From: CAXBMB01 sp052078155
GTDB taxonomy: Bacteria; Pseudomonadota; Alphaproteobacteria; Kiloniellales; DSM-21159
Assembly (NCBI GenBank): GCA_052078155.1
Contig: JBQJBP010000002.1
Location: 186,001-250,000 of the forward strand
Direction of reading: 5' to 3'
Length of the DNA stretch: 64,000 nucleotides
A program made the position numbers and the translations under genes. The stretch's first letter is position 1. Each line of letters begins with the position of its first letter. Below the pieces are notes generated by a model that was not told where the DNA came from, made no database searches, and worked only from the letters and a program-made list of their open reading frames with translations. Below are positions 35,926 through 45,263 of this stretch, piece by piece.

Positions 35926-37512
35926 TCACCCCCGCCGCAACAACCAGGCTGGAATGAAAAAGATCAGCAGCAAGAGCCCGGCAGCACCCAACCCCAGGTA
36001 CGAAAAAAGGGTTCGAGGCAAGGCTTTGGGCAAGGGCCCGTCGAGCACAGCCTGCTGGTTTTGCTCCAGCCGACCCAAAACCCGTCCCTGAGGATCGACG
36101 ATGGCAGAGATGCCATTGTTGGCAACCCGCACCAAAGGCAACCCTTCTTCAACCGCCCGCATGCGGGCAGCCGCGAAATGCTGATGAGGCCCGGAAGACC
36201 GGCCAAACCAGGCATCATTGGTCAGGTTGAGCAGCCAGGCCGGACGCGGGCCGTCCCGCGAGACCACCTGGCCCGGGAAGATGATTTCATAACAAATCAG
36301 AGGGGCCGCCAGCGGCAGGCCTGCTACCGGCAAACTGGCCGCGCCCGTACCAGATGAGAAATCGCTCCTGCCGGCGGTCAGCTTGGTAAAGCCCAGCAGA
36401 GAGCGCAGAGGCATGTATTCGCCAAAAGGCACCAGGTGTTTCTTATCGTAGCGTGCTTCTGTCTCTCCCAGGCGGTTGAGCACAAAAAGCGAGTTGTAGA
36501 GAGTCTTCTGGTCGTCAGAGAGTTCATGCAGCGGTGCCGAGGCCTCATCGGCCAGCAGCAGTGTCGGGGCCCCCACCAGCAACCGGCCACTGGGGGGGAC
36601 CACCTGAGCCAGGGACCGGCGCAGGTCTGGCTGGCGGTTCAGGAAATAGGGCACCGCCGTTTCCGCCCAGATCAGATGGCTGATGTTCTCAAAGCCCGGT
36701 TGCACAGACAGCTGCATCTGCCTGTAGACATGTCCGCGCCGCAGATCCCTTTTCCATTTATCCTGCTGGGGAATGGAGGGCTGAACCAGCCGCAGCTGAA
36801 CCTCTGGCACCACCTCTGCACCCGGCGGCGGGGCCAGGCCCAACCGGACGGCCCCGGCGGCCAGCAGCACCGCCAGCAGACCCCAGCTCAAGAAGACAAA
36901 ACCCACTTTACGCCGCCCGACCAGCAGAACCGGAGATGCCGTCGCCAAAAGGGTCACCGCCCCCAACCCCCAGGTACCAACCCAGGCAAGCGGCTGTAAG
37001 GTCCAGGCGGAAAAGCTCCAAACCGACCCCATGAGGTTCCAGGGAAAGCCGGTCAGGATCAGCCCCCGCACCACCTCGGCAAGCAACCAGAGAGCAACAA
37101 AAAGCAGGACACGCCCCCGACCCCGCCAGGCGATGATCTGCAGAGCCAGGGTGACAACACCGACAAACAGCCCCAGCCCCAGAGCCAGACCCAGGGTCGG
37201 AAAGGGCAAAAGCCATCCGAAGCGTTCGATGTCCACGGTCAGGGCGATGCCGATCCAGTAGAGCCCCACCAGGAAGTGACCGGTACCGAAAGCCCAGCCC
37301 ACCGCAAAGGCGCGGCCCTTACCCGCCTCGGCAGGCAATAGCCACAAGAGCCCGGCAAAGGCGACAGGCAAGAAAAACAGCAGATAGACAGGCGGGAAGG
37401 CCGTGGCTGACAACGCCCCGAACAACAAAGCCATGAGCAAACGTCGCCAGCCTGACAAATCAGACAGCCAGTCAGCGAAGTTCTCCAGCCGGTCCTGGAA
37501 GGATGGCCGCAT
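35926..37512 (-). CDS. lnt: Apolipoprotein N-acyltransferase
   Basis: Adds the third acyl chain to the N-terminal cysteine of lipoproteins in the inner membrane. About 528 residues from ATG 37512 (MRPSFQDRL); an in-frame GTG at 37545 with a good GGGGGAA tract, or a longer frame to 37626, are alternatives. Several membrane helices precede a periplasmic nitrilase-like domain. The E-K-C catalytic triad is visible in IWAETAVPY, KKHLVPFGEY and ICYEIIFP. A final membrane helix ends the chain. It lies downstream of corC on the same strand, as in most proteobacteria. Confidence 0.96.
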   Translation of the reverse strand: MRPSFQDRLENFADWLSDLSGWRRLLMALLFGALSATAFPPVYLLFFLPVAFAGLLWLLPAEAGKGRAFAVGWAFGTGHFLVGLYWIGIALTVDIERFGWLLPFPTLGLALGLGLFVGVVTLALQIIAWRGRGRVLLFVALWLLAEVVRGLILTGFPWNLMGSVWSFSAWTLQPLAWVGTWGLGAVTLLATASPVLLVGRRKVGFVFLSWGLLAVLLAAGAVRLGLAPPPGAEVVPEVQLRLVQPSIPQQDKWKRDLRRGHVYRQMQLSVQPGFENISHLIWAETAVPYFLNRQPDLRRSLAQVVPPSGRLLVGAPTLLLADEASAPLHELSDDQKTLYNSLFVLNRLGETEARYDKKHLVPFGEYMPLRSLLGFTKLTAGRSDFSSGTGAASLPVAGLPLAAPLICYEIIFPGQVVSRDGPRPAWLLNLTNDAWFGRSSGPHQHFAAARMRAVEEGLPLVRVANNGISAIVDPQGRVLGRLEQNQQAVLDGPLPKALPRTLFSYLGLGAAGLLLLIFFIPAWLLRRG

Positions 37513-37817
37513 CAGAAGATCCGGCTCTGCTCTTTCCCCGTTCACTGCTTCCCCCTGCCTTCCCGGTAACGGCTTCAACCCGATTGTTTCACAGGCTTTC
37601 GAGTGGGCTGGGCTTAAGACGCCCATTCACGCAGCCGGCGGTATCAAGGATCAAATTGGTGTAAATGGACTCACTAGAAGCGATCCTGCTGAGACCAATT
37701 CGGTCAGATTTCATTGAGCCTCTGCCGTGCTGAGATCAGACGGACAGACCCGGCGTCCCTTTTTGGAGTTTGGTTCGCGGCAAATTGCACGAACCTTATC
37801 AGCCTTAAGGCGGTCAA
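37513..37817. other. Intergenic region corC-lnt with partial repeat
   Basis: Spacer of about 305 bp (shorter if lnt starts earlier). It holds partial repeat copy E at 37649-37675. No gene is seen. Confidence 0.5.
37649..37675 (-). repeat. Dispersed element, partial copy E (one terminus only)
   Basis: GATCAAATTGGTGTAAATGGACTCACT matches the GAGTCAAATCGGGTTAAGTGGACTCACT terminus of copy B at roughly 22 of 27 positions. The rest of the element is not recognisable, although a degraded CCAATTCGGTCAG follows nearby. Confidence 0.5.
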
Positions 37818-38798
37818 TCAGGTCTCTTTTGAGCCACTCTTTGAAAGGTGATGAACCCGGATGCGCTTGACCCGGCGAGGGTCGGCCTGCACCACCTCAA
37901 ACACAACACCGCTGTGCTCATGGGGCACGAGCTCTCCGCGTGCCGGAACCCGGTCCGCCAGGAAGAAGACAAATCCGCCCAGGGTATCCACGTCTTCTTC
38001 CCGTTCTTCCTTGGTCAGAATTTCACCGACGGCTTCTTCGAAATCAGCAATGGACAGGCGGGCATCCACCAGCAGGGTACCGTCGCTGCGCCAGCGCATT
38101 TGCGGACCATCATCCACATCGTGTTCGTCTTCGATTTCCCCGACAATCTCTTCCACCAGATCTTCAATGGTGACCAGACCGTCAATGCCGCCGAACTCAT
38201 CAACAATCAGCGTCATGTGGTTTCTTTTGATCCGCATCTGCAACAACAGATCAAGAACCCGCATGGACGGGGCGATGACCTCCACTGGCCGCAGCAGTTT
38301 CGACAGAGAAAACTGTTTGCTGTGTTTGGCAAAGGCGACCACATCCTTGATGTGTACCATGCCCAGCACTTCATCCAGGGTGTCCCGATAAACCGGCAGG
38401 CGACTGTGGCCCTCCTGTTTGAAGACCGCGATCATGTCGTCGTAGCTGGTGTTGATTTCCAGGGCGATGATGTCCGCCCGGGGCACCATCACGTCATAAG
38501 CCGTAAGATGGCGCAGGTGAAGAATGTTGGAGAGCATGATGCGCTCATCTTCACCAATGGGACGAGCCGCCTCTTCCGGCGTCTCATCAATTTCATCAAT
38601 CAGCTCGTCCAGGGTTTCGCGCAGCATCTGGCTGTCATCAGCGCGCTTCCCGAAAAATCCGCGCAGGCGCTCCAGCAGCCCGCGCTTTATAGACGGAGGT
38701 TCTGACGACCCATCTTGCTGGATCACCTTGTCGACCCGTCCGTTTTCTGAACTTCGACTGACGGGAGAGCCCCCAGCCGCGGCGACACTGTCGCTCAT
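37818..38798 (-). CDS. corC: CBS/CorC-domain protein (magnesium and cobalt efflux type)
   Basis: 326 residues from ATG 38798 (MSDSVAAAGG), with AAAGGA upstream. Two CBS domains occupy about 85-215 (VPRADIIALEINTSYDDMIA, LGMVHIKDVVAF, IDGLVTIEDLVEEIVGEIED) and a CorC_HlyC domain is at the C-terminus (about 230-310, DTLGGFVFFLADRVPARGEL). Members lacking membrane helices, like this one, are encoded with ybeY and lnt and are linked to metal-ion homeostasis. The N-terminal 40 residues are low-complexity. Confidence 0.93.
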   Translation of the reverse strand: MSDSVAAAGGSPVSRSSENGRVDKVIQQDGSSEPPSIKRGLLERLRGFFGKRADDSQMLRETLDELIDEIDETPEEAARPIGEDERIMLSNILHLRHLTAYDVMVPRADIIALEINTSYDDMIAVFKQEGHSRLPVYRDTLDEVLGMVHIKDVVAFAKHSKQFSLSKLLRPVEVIAPSMRVLDLLLQMRIKRNHMTLIVDEFGGIDGLVTIEDLVEEIVGEIEDEHDVDDGPQMRWRSDGTLLVDARLSIADFEEAVGEILTKEEREEDVDTLGGFVFFLADRVPARGELVPHEHSGVVFEVVQADPRRVKRIRVHHLSKSGSKET

Positions 38799-38864
38799 TC
38801 CTTTTGTCCTCAAGCCTTCTAAATCGCGCCAAGGGTAGCCCAAAGCCACCGGCTATGACCATTC

Positions 38865-39380
38865 TCAATTGTAGGGATCTGCAATGCCCAGGTCTGCAAG
38901 GATTTCCCGTTCCAGTGCTTCCATCTCTTCAGCTTCCGCATCAGCTTCATGATCGAAACCCAGAAGATGCAGCAATCCGTGCACCAGCAAATGGGTGAAA
39001 TGATCCTGCAGGGTCTTTCCCTGTTCCTCGGCTTCGCGCCGACAGGTGCTGTAGCTGAGGATCACATCGCCCAACAGCTCCGGCTCTCCCTCCGGCGAGG
39101 GTGTGTCAGCGGGGAAGGACAGCACATTGGTGGGTTTGTCCTTTTGCCGATAATCCCGGTTGAGCTGCTGCAGCAACGCATCATCGGCCAGAACCAGGGA
39201 CACTTCAAAAGCGTCACCTTCATCAAAGCCATCCAGGACCTGAGCCGCCACATCACGGGCCAGTTCCTGAGCTTGAGGCAGGCCGTCTTCCCAGGCGCCT
39301 TCTGCCACTGCGACATCAATGATCAACACGGCCTCTTCCGCTGAACCTGAAGATACCTTCTGGTTTTCGTCATCGTTCAT
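38865..39380 (-). CDS. ybeY: Endoribonuclease YbeY
   Basis: Zinc-dependent RNase needed for 16S rRNA 3' maturation and 70S quality control. 171 residues. The metal motif HGLLHLLGFDH (consensus HGxLHLxGYDH) is near residues 134-144. RDYRQKDKPTNVLSFP is the conserved upstream block. The start overlaps the phoH stop (ATGA), showing tight coupling in the miaB-phoH-ybeY-corC operon. Confidence 0.96.
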   Translation of the reverse strand: MNDDENQKVSSGSAEEAVLIIDVAVAEGAWEDGLPQAQELARDVAAQVLDGFDEGDAFEVSLVLADDALLQQLNRDYRQKDKPTNVLSFPADTPSPEGEPELLGDVILSYSTCRREAEEQGKTLQDHFTHLLVHGLLHLLGFDHEADAEAEEMEALEREILADLGIADPYN

Positions 39381-40552
39381 TCGCCGGCTTCTTCCGCGTC
39401 AGAGGGCAGGTTTTCAAACAGATCAACCTCTTTGCCACCAGAGTTATCCCGTTGATCATAAGCCCGGACAATACGGGTCACCAAAGGATGGCGAACCACA
39501 TCAGACGAGGTGAACTGAACAAAACCGATCTGCTCAATACCCGCCAGCAAGCGAACCGCATCGCGCAAACCCGAGGGTTGACCGCTGGGCAGATCGATCT
39601 GGCTGATGTCCCCGGTCACCGCCATGCGGCTGTTTTCACCAAGCCGGGTCAGAAACATCTTCATCTGTGTGGGTGTGGTGTTCTGAGCTTCATCCAGAAT
39701 GACATAGGAATTGGACAGGGTACGACCCCGCATAAAAGCCAGAGGTGCAATTTCAATGTCCCCGCTTTCCATGCGTTTGGCCACCTGCTCCCCGGGCAGC
39801 ATGTCATGCAGGGCGTCGTAGAGGGGCCGCAGATAGGGATCCACCTTGTCCTTCATATCGCCCGGCAGGAACCCCAGGCGCTCTCCGGCTTCCACCGCCG
39901 GCCGGGACAGGATGATGCGGTCGATTTCGCCTTTGATCAGCAGGGTGACGGCAGAGGCCACAGCCAGATAAGTCTTGCCCGTGCCCGCCGGACCGATGCC
40001 AAAGGTCAGCTCCTTTTCCAGAAGGGCCTTGATGTAGGCCCCCTGTCGGGGCGACCGGGGAAAGAGGTTGCGCTTGCGCGTTTCCAGACCGGATGACTTT
40101 TGATGCAACGCCGCCACACCGGCCGTTCCCGCTGTGCTTTCCGCAGACTTGCCGCTCCCGCGCTTTGGTCTGGCTTTGTCCTTGCTGGCCTTCTCTTTGA
40201 CCTTGCTGCCGTCTTTCACCTTGCCCCCTTTGACAGTCTCGATGTTAACAGCTTCCTCAATGTTTACAGCTTCCTGGGCCTGGGCTTCACCCATCACAAG
40301 ACGCACGGCGGCGTCGATCTCTGCGTCGCCGACGTCCAGACCCTTTTCCAGACGTTGGTAGAGCGCTTCCAGGGTTTTTCCGGCGCTTTCCTGATCTCCA
40401 GCCGCCCCGTCCACCGTCACTTCATTGCCGAAGGAGGCCATGGTGACGTTCAGCTGCTTTTCCAGGCGGGCCAGATTGCGATCATGCTCACCAAATAACT
40501 GTGGCAAAAGCCGGTTGTCATCGAAGGTCAGCGTAATCGGTTTTTGGCTCAA
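39377..40552 (-). CDS. phoH: PhoH-like ATPase
   Basis: 391-residue YbeZ/PhoH-type NTPase that partners with YbeY in RNA metabolism. Walker A GPAGTGKT is at 187-194; the Walker B and PhoH signature is VILDEAQNTTPTQMKMFLTR. Residues about 90-155 are an insert of low-complexity, charged and Ala-rich sequence containing a tandem EEAVNIE/EAVNIE duplication and Lys-rich KVKDGSKVKEKASKDK. The usual protein is about 40 residues shorter. The gene overlaps both miaB (upstream) and ybeY (downstream) by ATGA. Confidence 0.95.
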   Translation of the reverse strand: MSQKPITLTFDDNRLLPQLFGEHDRNLARLEKQLNVTMASFGNEVTVDGAAGDQESAGKTLEALYQRLEKGLDVGDAEIDAAVRLVMGEAQAQEAVNIEEAVNIETVKGGKVKDGSKVKEKASKDKARPKRGSGKSAESTAGTAGVAALHQKSSGLETRKRNLFPRSPRQGAYIKALLEKELTFGIGPAGTGKTYLAVASAVTLLIKGEIDRIILSRPAVEAGERLGFLPGDMKDKVDPYLRPLYDALHDMLPGEQVAKRMESGDIEIAPLAFMRGRTLSNSYVILDEAQNTTPTQMKMFLTRLGENSRMAVTGDISQIDLPSGQPSGLRDAVRLLAGIEQIGFVQFTSSDVVRHPLVTRIVRAYDQRDNSGGKEVDLFENLPSDAEEAGE

Positions 40553-41970
40553 GCGATGGCCCTCTTAGCTTCAGCGGGGGGAGACGGCGGTTCGGAAGTT
40601 ACAGAGGAGCCGGTGATGACCGCATCCGCTGTTGTGACAACTTCCCCAATCAGGGAATTGGCATGGGCTTGTGTGATCGAGACATCCATCAAAGAGCCCA
40701 GCAATCGGTCCGGTGCCTCCACGACAACAGACTGCATCCAGGGACTGCGGCCAATCAGCTGACCGGCATATTTGCCGCGCCGCTCAAAAATCACCGGCAT
40801 CTGCTGACCCACAGAGGCGTAATTGAAAGCTTCCTGCTGCGCATTCAGCAGCTGTTGCAAGGCAGTCAGGCGCTCCGACTTTACGGCTTCGTCCACCTGC
40901 TGCTCTCCGCCGGCCGCCGGCGTACCGGGACGGGGGCTGTATTTAAAGGAATAGGCCTGGGCAAAGGTGACCTTTGACACCAGCCGCAGAGTGTCTGCGA
41001 AATCCTCATCCCGCTCACCCGGGAAGCCGACAATAAAGTCAGAGGACAAAGCCAGATCCGGGCGCTGCTCGCGCAGTTGATCCACGATGCGATAGTAGAG
41101 GTCCGCGTCATGCTTCCGGTTCATGGCGTCCAGCACCCGGTCCGAGCCGGACTGCACCGGCAGATGCAGATAGGGCATCAGCTGCGGGACCTGGCCATGG
41201 GCGGTGATCAGTTCTTCATCCATATCCCGGGGATGGCTGGTGGTGTAGCGGATACGCTCCAGGCCTTCCAGGTCCGCCAGTTCACGGATCAGCCGTCCCA
41301 GGCTCCAGGTCTTGCCATCCGGGCCTTCACCGTGGAAAGCGTTGACGTTCTGTCCCAGCAAGGTGATCTCGATGGTTCCCGCTGCCATCAGTGCTTTGGC
41401 TTCGCGCAGAATGTCTGCAACAGGGCGGGAAAACTCGGCCCCCCGGGTGTAAGGCACAACACAGAAGGTGCAGAACTTGTCACAGCCTTCCTGCACAGAA
41501 AGGAAAGCCGCCGGTCCCTGCTCGGCCATTTCCTCCGGCAGATGATCGAATTTTGATTCTGCCGGGAAATCCGTATCGACCAGCCCCCGGCCAAACTCCT
41601 GTCCCAGGGCACGGGTCACCAGTTCCGGCAGGCGATGATAGGTCTGAGGCCCGAACACCAGGTCAACCTGAGGCGCTCTGCGGACAATCTCTTCCCCCTC
41701 GGCCTGAGCCACACAGCCAGCCACACCCAGGAGCATCTGGCGTCCCTGCGCCGCAGCTTCTTCTTTCAGAAGGCGCAGACGACCCAGTTCAGAAAAGACC
41801 TTTTCACTGGCCTTTTCACGGATATGGCAGGTGTTGAGAAGAATGATGTCCGCGCCATCAGGCTGCTGGACGGGTTTATAGCCCAAAGGTGCCAGGACGT
41901 CCGCCATTCGGGTGGAGTCATAGACGTTCATCTGACAGCCATAGGTCTTGATAAAGAGCTTTTTAGTCAC
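40549..41970 (-). CDS. miaB: tRNA-2-methylthio-N6-dimethylallyladenosine synthase
   Basis: Radical-SAM methylthiotransferase acting on i6A37 of tRNA. 473 residues. The N-terminal UPF0004 domain has the auxiliary cluster cysteines (YGCQMN, LNTCHIREKA, GVAGCVAQ). The radical-SAM motif is CDKFCTFCVVPYTRG, and a TRAM domain ends the chain. It is the first gene of the miaB-phoH-ybeY-corC operon and overlaps phoH by ATGA. TsaD and TsaB, acting on the same tRNA position, are also encoded in this window. Confidence 0.97.
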   Translation of the reverse strand: MTKKLFIKTYGCQMNVYDSTRMADVLAPLGYKPVQQPDGADIILLNTCHIREKASEKVFSELGRLRLLKEEAAAQGRQMLLGVAGCVAQAEGEEIVRRAPQVDLVFGPQTYHRLPELVTRALGQEFGRGLVDTDFPAESKFDHLPEEMAEQGPAAFLSVQEGCDKFCTFCVVPYTRGAEFSRPVADILREAKALMAAGTIEITLLGQNVNAFHGEGPDGKTWSLGRLIRELADLEGLERIRYTTSHPRDMDEELITAHGQVPQLMPYLHLPVQSGSDRVLDAMNRKHDADLYYRIVDQLREQRPDLALSSDFIVGFPGERDEDFADTLRLVSKVTFAQAYSFKYSPRPGTPAAGGEQQVDEAVKSERLTALQQLLNAQQEAFNYASVGQQMPVIFERRGKYAGQLIGRSPWMQSVVVEAPDRLLGSLMDVSITQAHANSLIGEVVTTADAVITGSSVTSEPPSPPAEAKRAIA

Positions 41971-42144
41971 CGATTGTTCCGCCGGGTCCCGGCCGCTGTC
42001 ATAAACACGACCGCTTGTCCTGAAACCCTATCACTCATTGTTACACTGCACCAAGATGAGCTTGCCTCTTCCTGGAGGATTTTCAGGCTGGTGTAACCCT
42101 CCGGCACCAACTGCCAACGCCCCTGCAGATCCAGCGCTTCAGGA

Positions 42145-42981
42145 TCACATCTGTGCAGAGAGCTCTCCCTCTGTCACCAGGGCTGGCCGCAGCTCTCGCC
42201 CGGTCAGGGATTCCACCATGCCATCGCGCACCCGCTGCTGACAGAAGTCACTCAGGGCTTTGCGGGACCCAAAGGCTTCAATGTCAACCGGTGCATGGAA
42301 CGTCACCTGGACGGTTACGTTCCCCAAACCTAGGCTTTCCCATATATGGGGCGCTAAGTCCATGTCTCCGTACCAGGCAAAATAAGGACGCAGAAAGCGC
42401 CCCATGGGCAGGCCATCCAGCTTGGTATAGCTGACGGTCACCGGCTGAACCTGCAACGGGGCATCACCAACCCGTCGTTCCGCCACAGAAAAGAGCGCGC
42501 TTTTGAAGGGCAGCACCCGGTTTCCGTCACTGCTGGTGCCCTCAGCAAAGAGGATCAGGTCATCCCCGGCTTCCAGCCGCTGAACAATCTGATCACGCTG
42601 TTCGGCGGCACGGCTGCTGCGCCGTTCGACAAAAACCGTTCGCTGAAGTTTGGCCAGAGTGCTGAAGAAAGGCCAGCTCGCCACTTCTGACTTGGCAACG
42701 AAACAGCCCCGCACCAGACTCCCCAGCACCACAATGTCCCAGTAAGAAACGTGATTGGCGACAAAGAGCGTGGGGTGTTTGGCGGTTTGCAGGCCCTTGA
42801 CCTCAACCTGAAACCCCAGCAGCCAGATCAGCTGGCGATGATACCAGCGGGGAAACTGGCTTTGCCAGGAGGAGCGAAAGAGAACCAGACAGGCCTGCAC
42901 CGGCATACAGACCAGGGTGAACAGTGCAAAGGCACTCAGGCGACGCACTGCTGTCAGACCGGATCCCAGTTTATAGCTCAT
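42145..42981 (-). CDS. olsA: Acyltransferase PlsC family, probable OlsA
   Basis: 278 residues with an N-terminal membrane segment (about 15-35) and the acyltransferase motifs NHVSYWD (H77 and D82 of HX4D), FVERR (about 117) and FAEGTSSDGN (about 145-154). GGAG precedes the ATG. The family includes 1-acylglycerol-3-phosphate acyltransferase (PlsC) and lyso-ornithine-lipid O-acyltransferase (OlsA). The olsB-type gene just upstream on the same strand makes OlsA the better guess, but PlsC activity is not excluded. Confidence 0.8.
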   Translation of the reverse strand: MSYKLGSGLTAVRRLSAFALFTLVCMPVQACLVLFRSSWQSQFPRWYHRQLIWLLGFQVEVKGLQTAKHPTLFVANHVSYWDIVVLGSLVRGCFVAKSEVASWPFFSTLAKLQRTVFVERRSSRAAEQRDQIVQRLEAGDDLILFAEGTSSDGNRVLPFKSALFSVAERRVGDAPLQVQPVTVSYTKLDGLPMGRFLRPYFAWYGDMDLAPHIWESLGLGNVTVQVTFHAPVDIEAFGSRKALSDFCQQRVRDGMVESLTGRELRPALVTEGELSAQM

Positions 42982-43363
42982 GACACTCCAATTCGTTCCT
43001 TGCGGTCCCCACCAGAGCTTTTCTGCACCGCTGCTTTCAACCCAGCCAACCCTGTAAAAAGCAAGCCAGGGGTCTGCAAACCGGTCATCGACACGCGTCG
43101 ACAGGCAGATCAGGCACTGGTGGAATATCTGGCCCAGCTGCTCAGTGCTAGTTTTTGCTACCCGGCTTCAGTTGTCAAAAGAGTTGTCAGAGGTTTCTCA
43201 CCTGCTTTGTTTACGCCCGACCTCTGACAGTCTTGTGACAGGCAAAGAAAAACCCGGAAACAAAGGGTCGTGATATCGTTTCTGTCACCCAGCCACCCTC
43301 ATCAGACACCAGCCTGCGGGCAGGCTGGACCGGCCACGCGACCCGGCTGCGTACAAAGGGGGG
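42982..43363. other. Intergenic region olsB-olsA, 382 bp
   Basis: Contains a perfect hairpin at 43309-43328 close to the olsB stop codon. No gene is seen. The gap suggests that olsA has its own promoter. Confidence 0.5.
43309..43328 (-). terminator. Hairpin downstream of olsB
   Basis: CCAGCCTG-CGGG-CAGGCTGG, a perfect 8-bp stem with a tetraloop, 35 bp after the olsB stop. No T-tract follows, so it may be a weak or factor-assisted terminator, or a 3'-end stabiliser. Confidence 0.5.
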
Positions 43364-44227
43364 CTAAAGACTGGCTTCTGTTGCCGTTGTCTTGTCTTTA
43401 TCGCTGTCTTCGCGGGTAAAGTGACGCAGATACTTGTTGGTCACTGTCTCGGTTGGCACCACAACACAGACGTCTGTGGTACCGAACTCCTGGTCAATGA
43501 ACGCGCCATCACCGATAAAGCCACCGAGCCGCAAATAGCCTTTCACCAAAGGCGGCAGCTCTTTTCTGGCTGCTTTCACATCCACCGCGTCTTTTTCCAT
43601 CAGATTGATGGTCTGGTAAAACTGCTCCAGCGTGCGGGCCCGCATGTTTTCCGGCGCCAGATGATAGTGATAGAGATAGGACAAGGGCAGTTTCAGTGCC
43701 TGGGGATCGGTGCCGGGAAAAGAGGCACAGCCAAACATCACAACAATGTCGTAGAAAAAGACATAGTCAGCAATGCCGCGCCAGAGCAGCTGCATGACGG
43801 CACCGGTGCGATAGTCCTGATGAACGCAGGACCGGCCCAGTTCCATCACCTCGCCTTCCAGACCGGCCAGTCTGGACACATCATATTCATGGGTTGAATA
43901 GAAACCGCCCGCATCCGCCGCCTGTTGGCGCCGCATAAAACGGTAGGTGGCAATGACCTGACCGGGCAGCCCTTCTTCACCAGGCTGGGTTACATCAAAG
44001 ATCAGCAGGTGGTCGCAGAAATCGTCATAGGCATCAAATTCCCGCCGCTCAGCAATCATTTCATCGGTTGCTTTGGCAGACATCTCCTCACAGAAAACCC
44101 GGTACCGCAAACGCTGCGATGCCTGAATTTCCAGATCTGACTCCGCCAGGCGGGCCAGAAACTGTCGAGATCTAACTTCGATGGGACGGTCTGACGACGC
44201 GCTCACATCTCGGTCCTGTAATACCAT
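43364..44227 (-). CDS. olsB: L-ornithine N-alpha-acyltransferase-like protein
   Basis: 287 residues from ATG 44227. This GNAT-like acyltransferase (hemolysin-like, Acetyltransf_5 type) transfers a 3-hydroxyacyl chain from ACP to ornithine, the first step of ornithine-lipid synthesis. Landmarks: LRYRVFCEEMSA, YDDFCDHLLIFD, VIATYRFMRR, VMELGRSCVHQDYRTGAVMQ, and the FGCASFPGTDP block. The partner acyltransferase lies downstream. Ornithine lipids replace phospholipids under phosphate limitation in many alphaproteobacteria. Confidence 0.88.
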   Translation of the reverse strand: MVLQDRDVSASSDRPIEVRSRQFLARLAESDLEIQASQRLRYRVFCEEMSAKATDEMIAERREFDAYDDFCDHLLIFDVTQPGEEGLPGQVIATYRFMRRQQAADAGGFYSTHEYDVSRLAGLEGEVMELGRSCVHQDYRTGAVMQLLWRGIADYVFFYDIVVMFGCASFPGTDPQALKLPLSYLYHYHLAPENMRARTLEQFYQTINLMEKDAVDVKAARKELPPLVKGYLRLGGFIGDGAFIDQEFGTTDVCVVVPTETVTNKYLRHFTREDSDKDKTTATEASL

Positions 44228-44378
44228 ACCTAGGATCTGCCTATCATGAAGCCTTGCCGCACCAAGACCCGCAGGCTGCACACCCCCGGATCTTCCGCAG
44301 CGAGTTTACCAACTGTTTTCTACGCACCCCGGTGACAAACCCAAAAGGCCGCCACCCTCTTCCCCGTGACCCTCTAAA

Positions 44379-44795
44379 TTACTTGTCACTCTCTATCTTG
44401 CGGGCATAAAGCTCAAGCCGGTGATCCACCAGTTCATAGCCGAGTTTTGCGGCAATCTGCTTCTGCAGCTCTTCGATTTCGTCGTTACGAAACTCAATGA
44501 CTTCACCGCTTTTCAGATCAATCAGGTGGTCATGGTGCTCATCAGACGCCTGCTCATAACGGGCCCGACCGTCGCCGAAATCATGGCGTTCAAGAATGCC
44601 AGATTCTTCAAACAGCTTAACCGTGCGATAAACGGTAGCGATTGAAATCTTGGGATCGACCTTCGATGCCCGCTGATAGAGCTGCTCAACGTCAGGATGG
44701 TCTTTTGCTGCAGACAAGATCCGCGCAATGACCCGACGCTGGTCGGTCATCTTCAGTCCAATTTCTTGACAAAGTCGTTCGAGCCGATCTGGCAT
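44379..44795 (-). CDS. fur: Fur family transcriptional regulator
   Basis: 138 residues from ATG 44795, with AGAGGA upstream. An N-terminal winged helix (MTDQRRVIARILSAAKDHPD, ISIATVYRTVKLFEESG) and a C-terminal dimerisation domain with the metal-binding HHDHLIDL block. The usual CxxC zinc motif is missing (LIDLKSG instead of LICLDCG), as in alphaproteobacterial Fur/Mur/Irr members. It may thus respond to manganese or haem rather than iron; sequence alone does not decide. It is usually a neighbour of mucR, as here. Confidence 0.92.
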   Translation of the reverse strand: MPDRLERLCQEIGLKMTDQRRVIARILSAAKDHPDVEQLYQRASKVDPKISIATVYRTVKLFEESGILERHDFGDGRARYEQASDEHHDHLIDLKSGEVIEFRNDEIEELQKQIAAKLGYELVDHRLELYARKIESDK

Positions 44796-45263
44796 TGTGT
44801 CCTCTTCTTTGGGGTGGGCAAGCCGTAGCACCGACAAATGGTCCAAGTTCATGCCTCTCATCAAGAGGCGAATGAACTATACCTGATTATCCGCGTTGAA
44901 CACCACACTATCAAACTTTCGTGGAATTGTTGCCCCCACAGGGTCGCTCTGCCGACGGCTGCCGCCATTTTCCCACAAGCTGACCCTCAGCCTATACAGA
45001 TCATACAGTTACGGCTTTATGACAAGAGACAGGGTTTTGTGACGGTTAGGGCAACGGAGGGTCCGCTGATCAAAAGGCAGCCTGGTAACAGAGGCCACAG
45101 GACCCGGGCCCCCTTTTCGGCTGCCGCCCGGGACAAAAAACTCTCCGCCCGACGGTGCCGAACGGAGAGTCATTGTCTTTCAGGACAGCGGATCCTCACT
45201 GCACGAAGTGATGGCTATCCTGGGAACCAACCGGTTTAGAAACCCGTGTAGAATTCCTGCGGC
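44796..45263. other. Intergenic region fur-mucR, 468 bp
   Basis: Contains the mucR terminator at 45135-45170 and presumably the fur promoter. No gene is seen. Confidence 0.5.
45135..45170 (-). terminator. Rho-independent terminator of mucR
   Basis: On the minus strand, ACTCTCCG and CGGAGAGT form a stem with a 15-nt loop, followed by TTTTTTG. It lies about 95 bp after the mucR stop codon. Confidence 0.8.
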
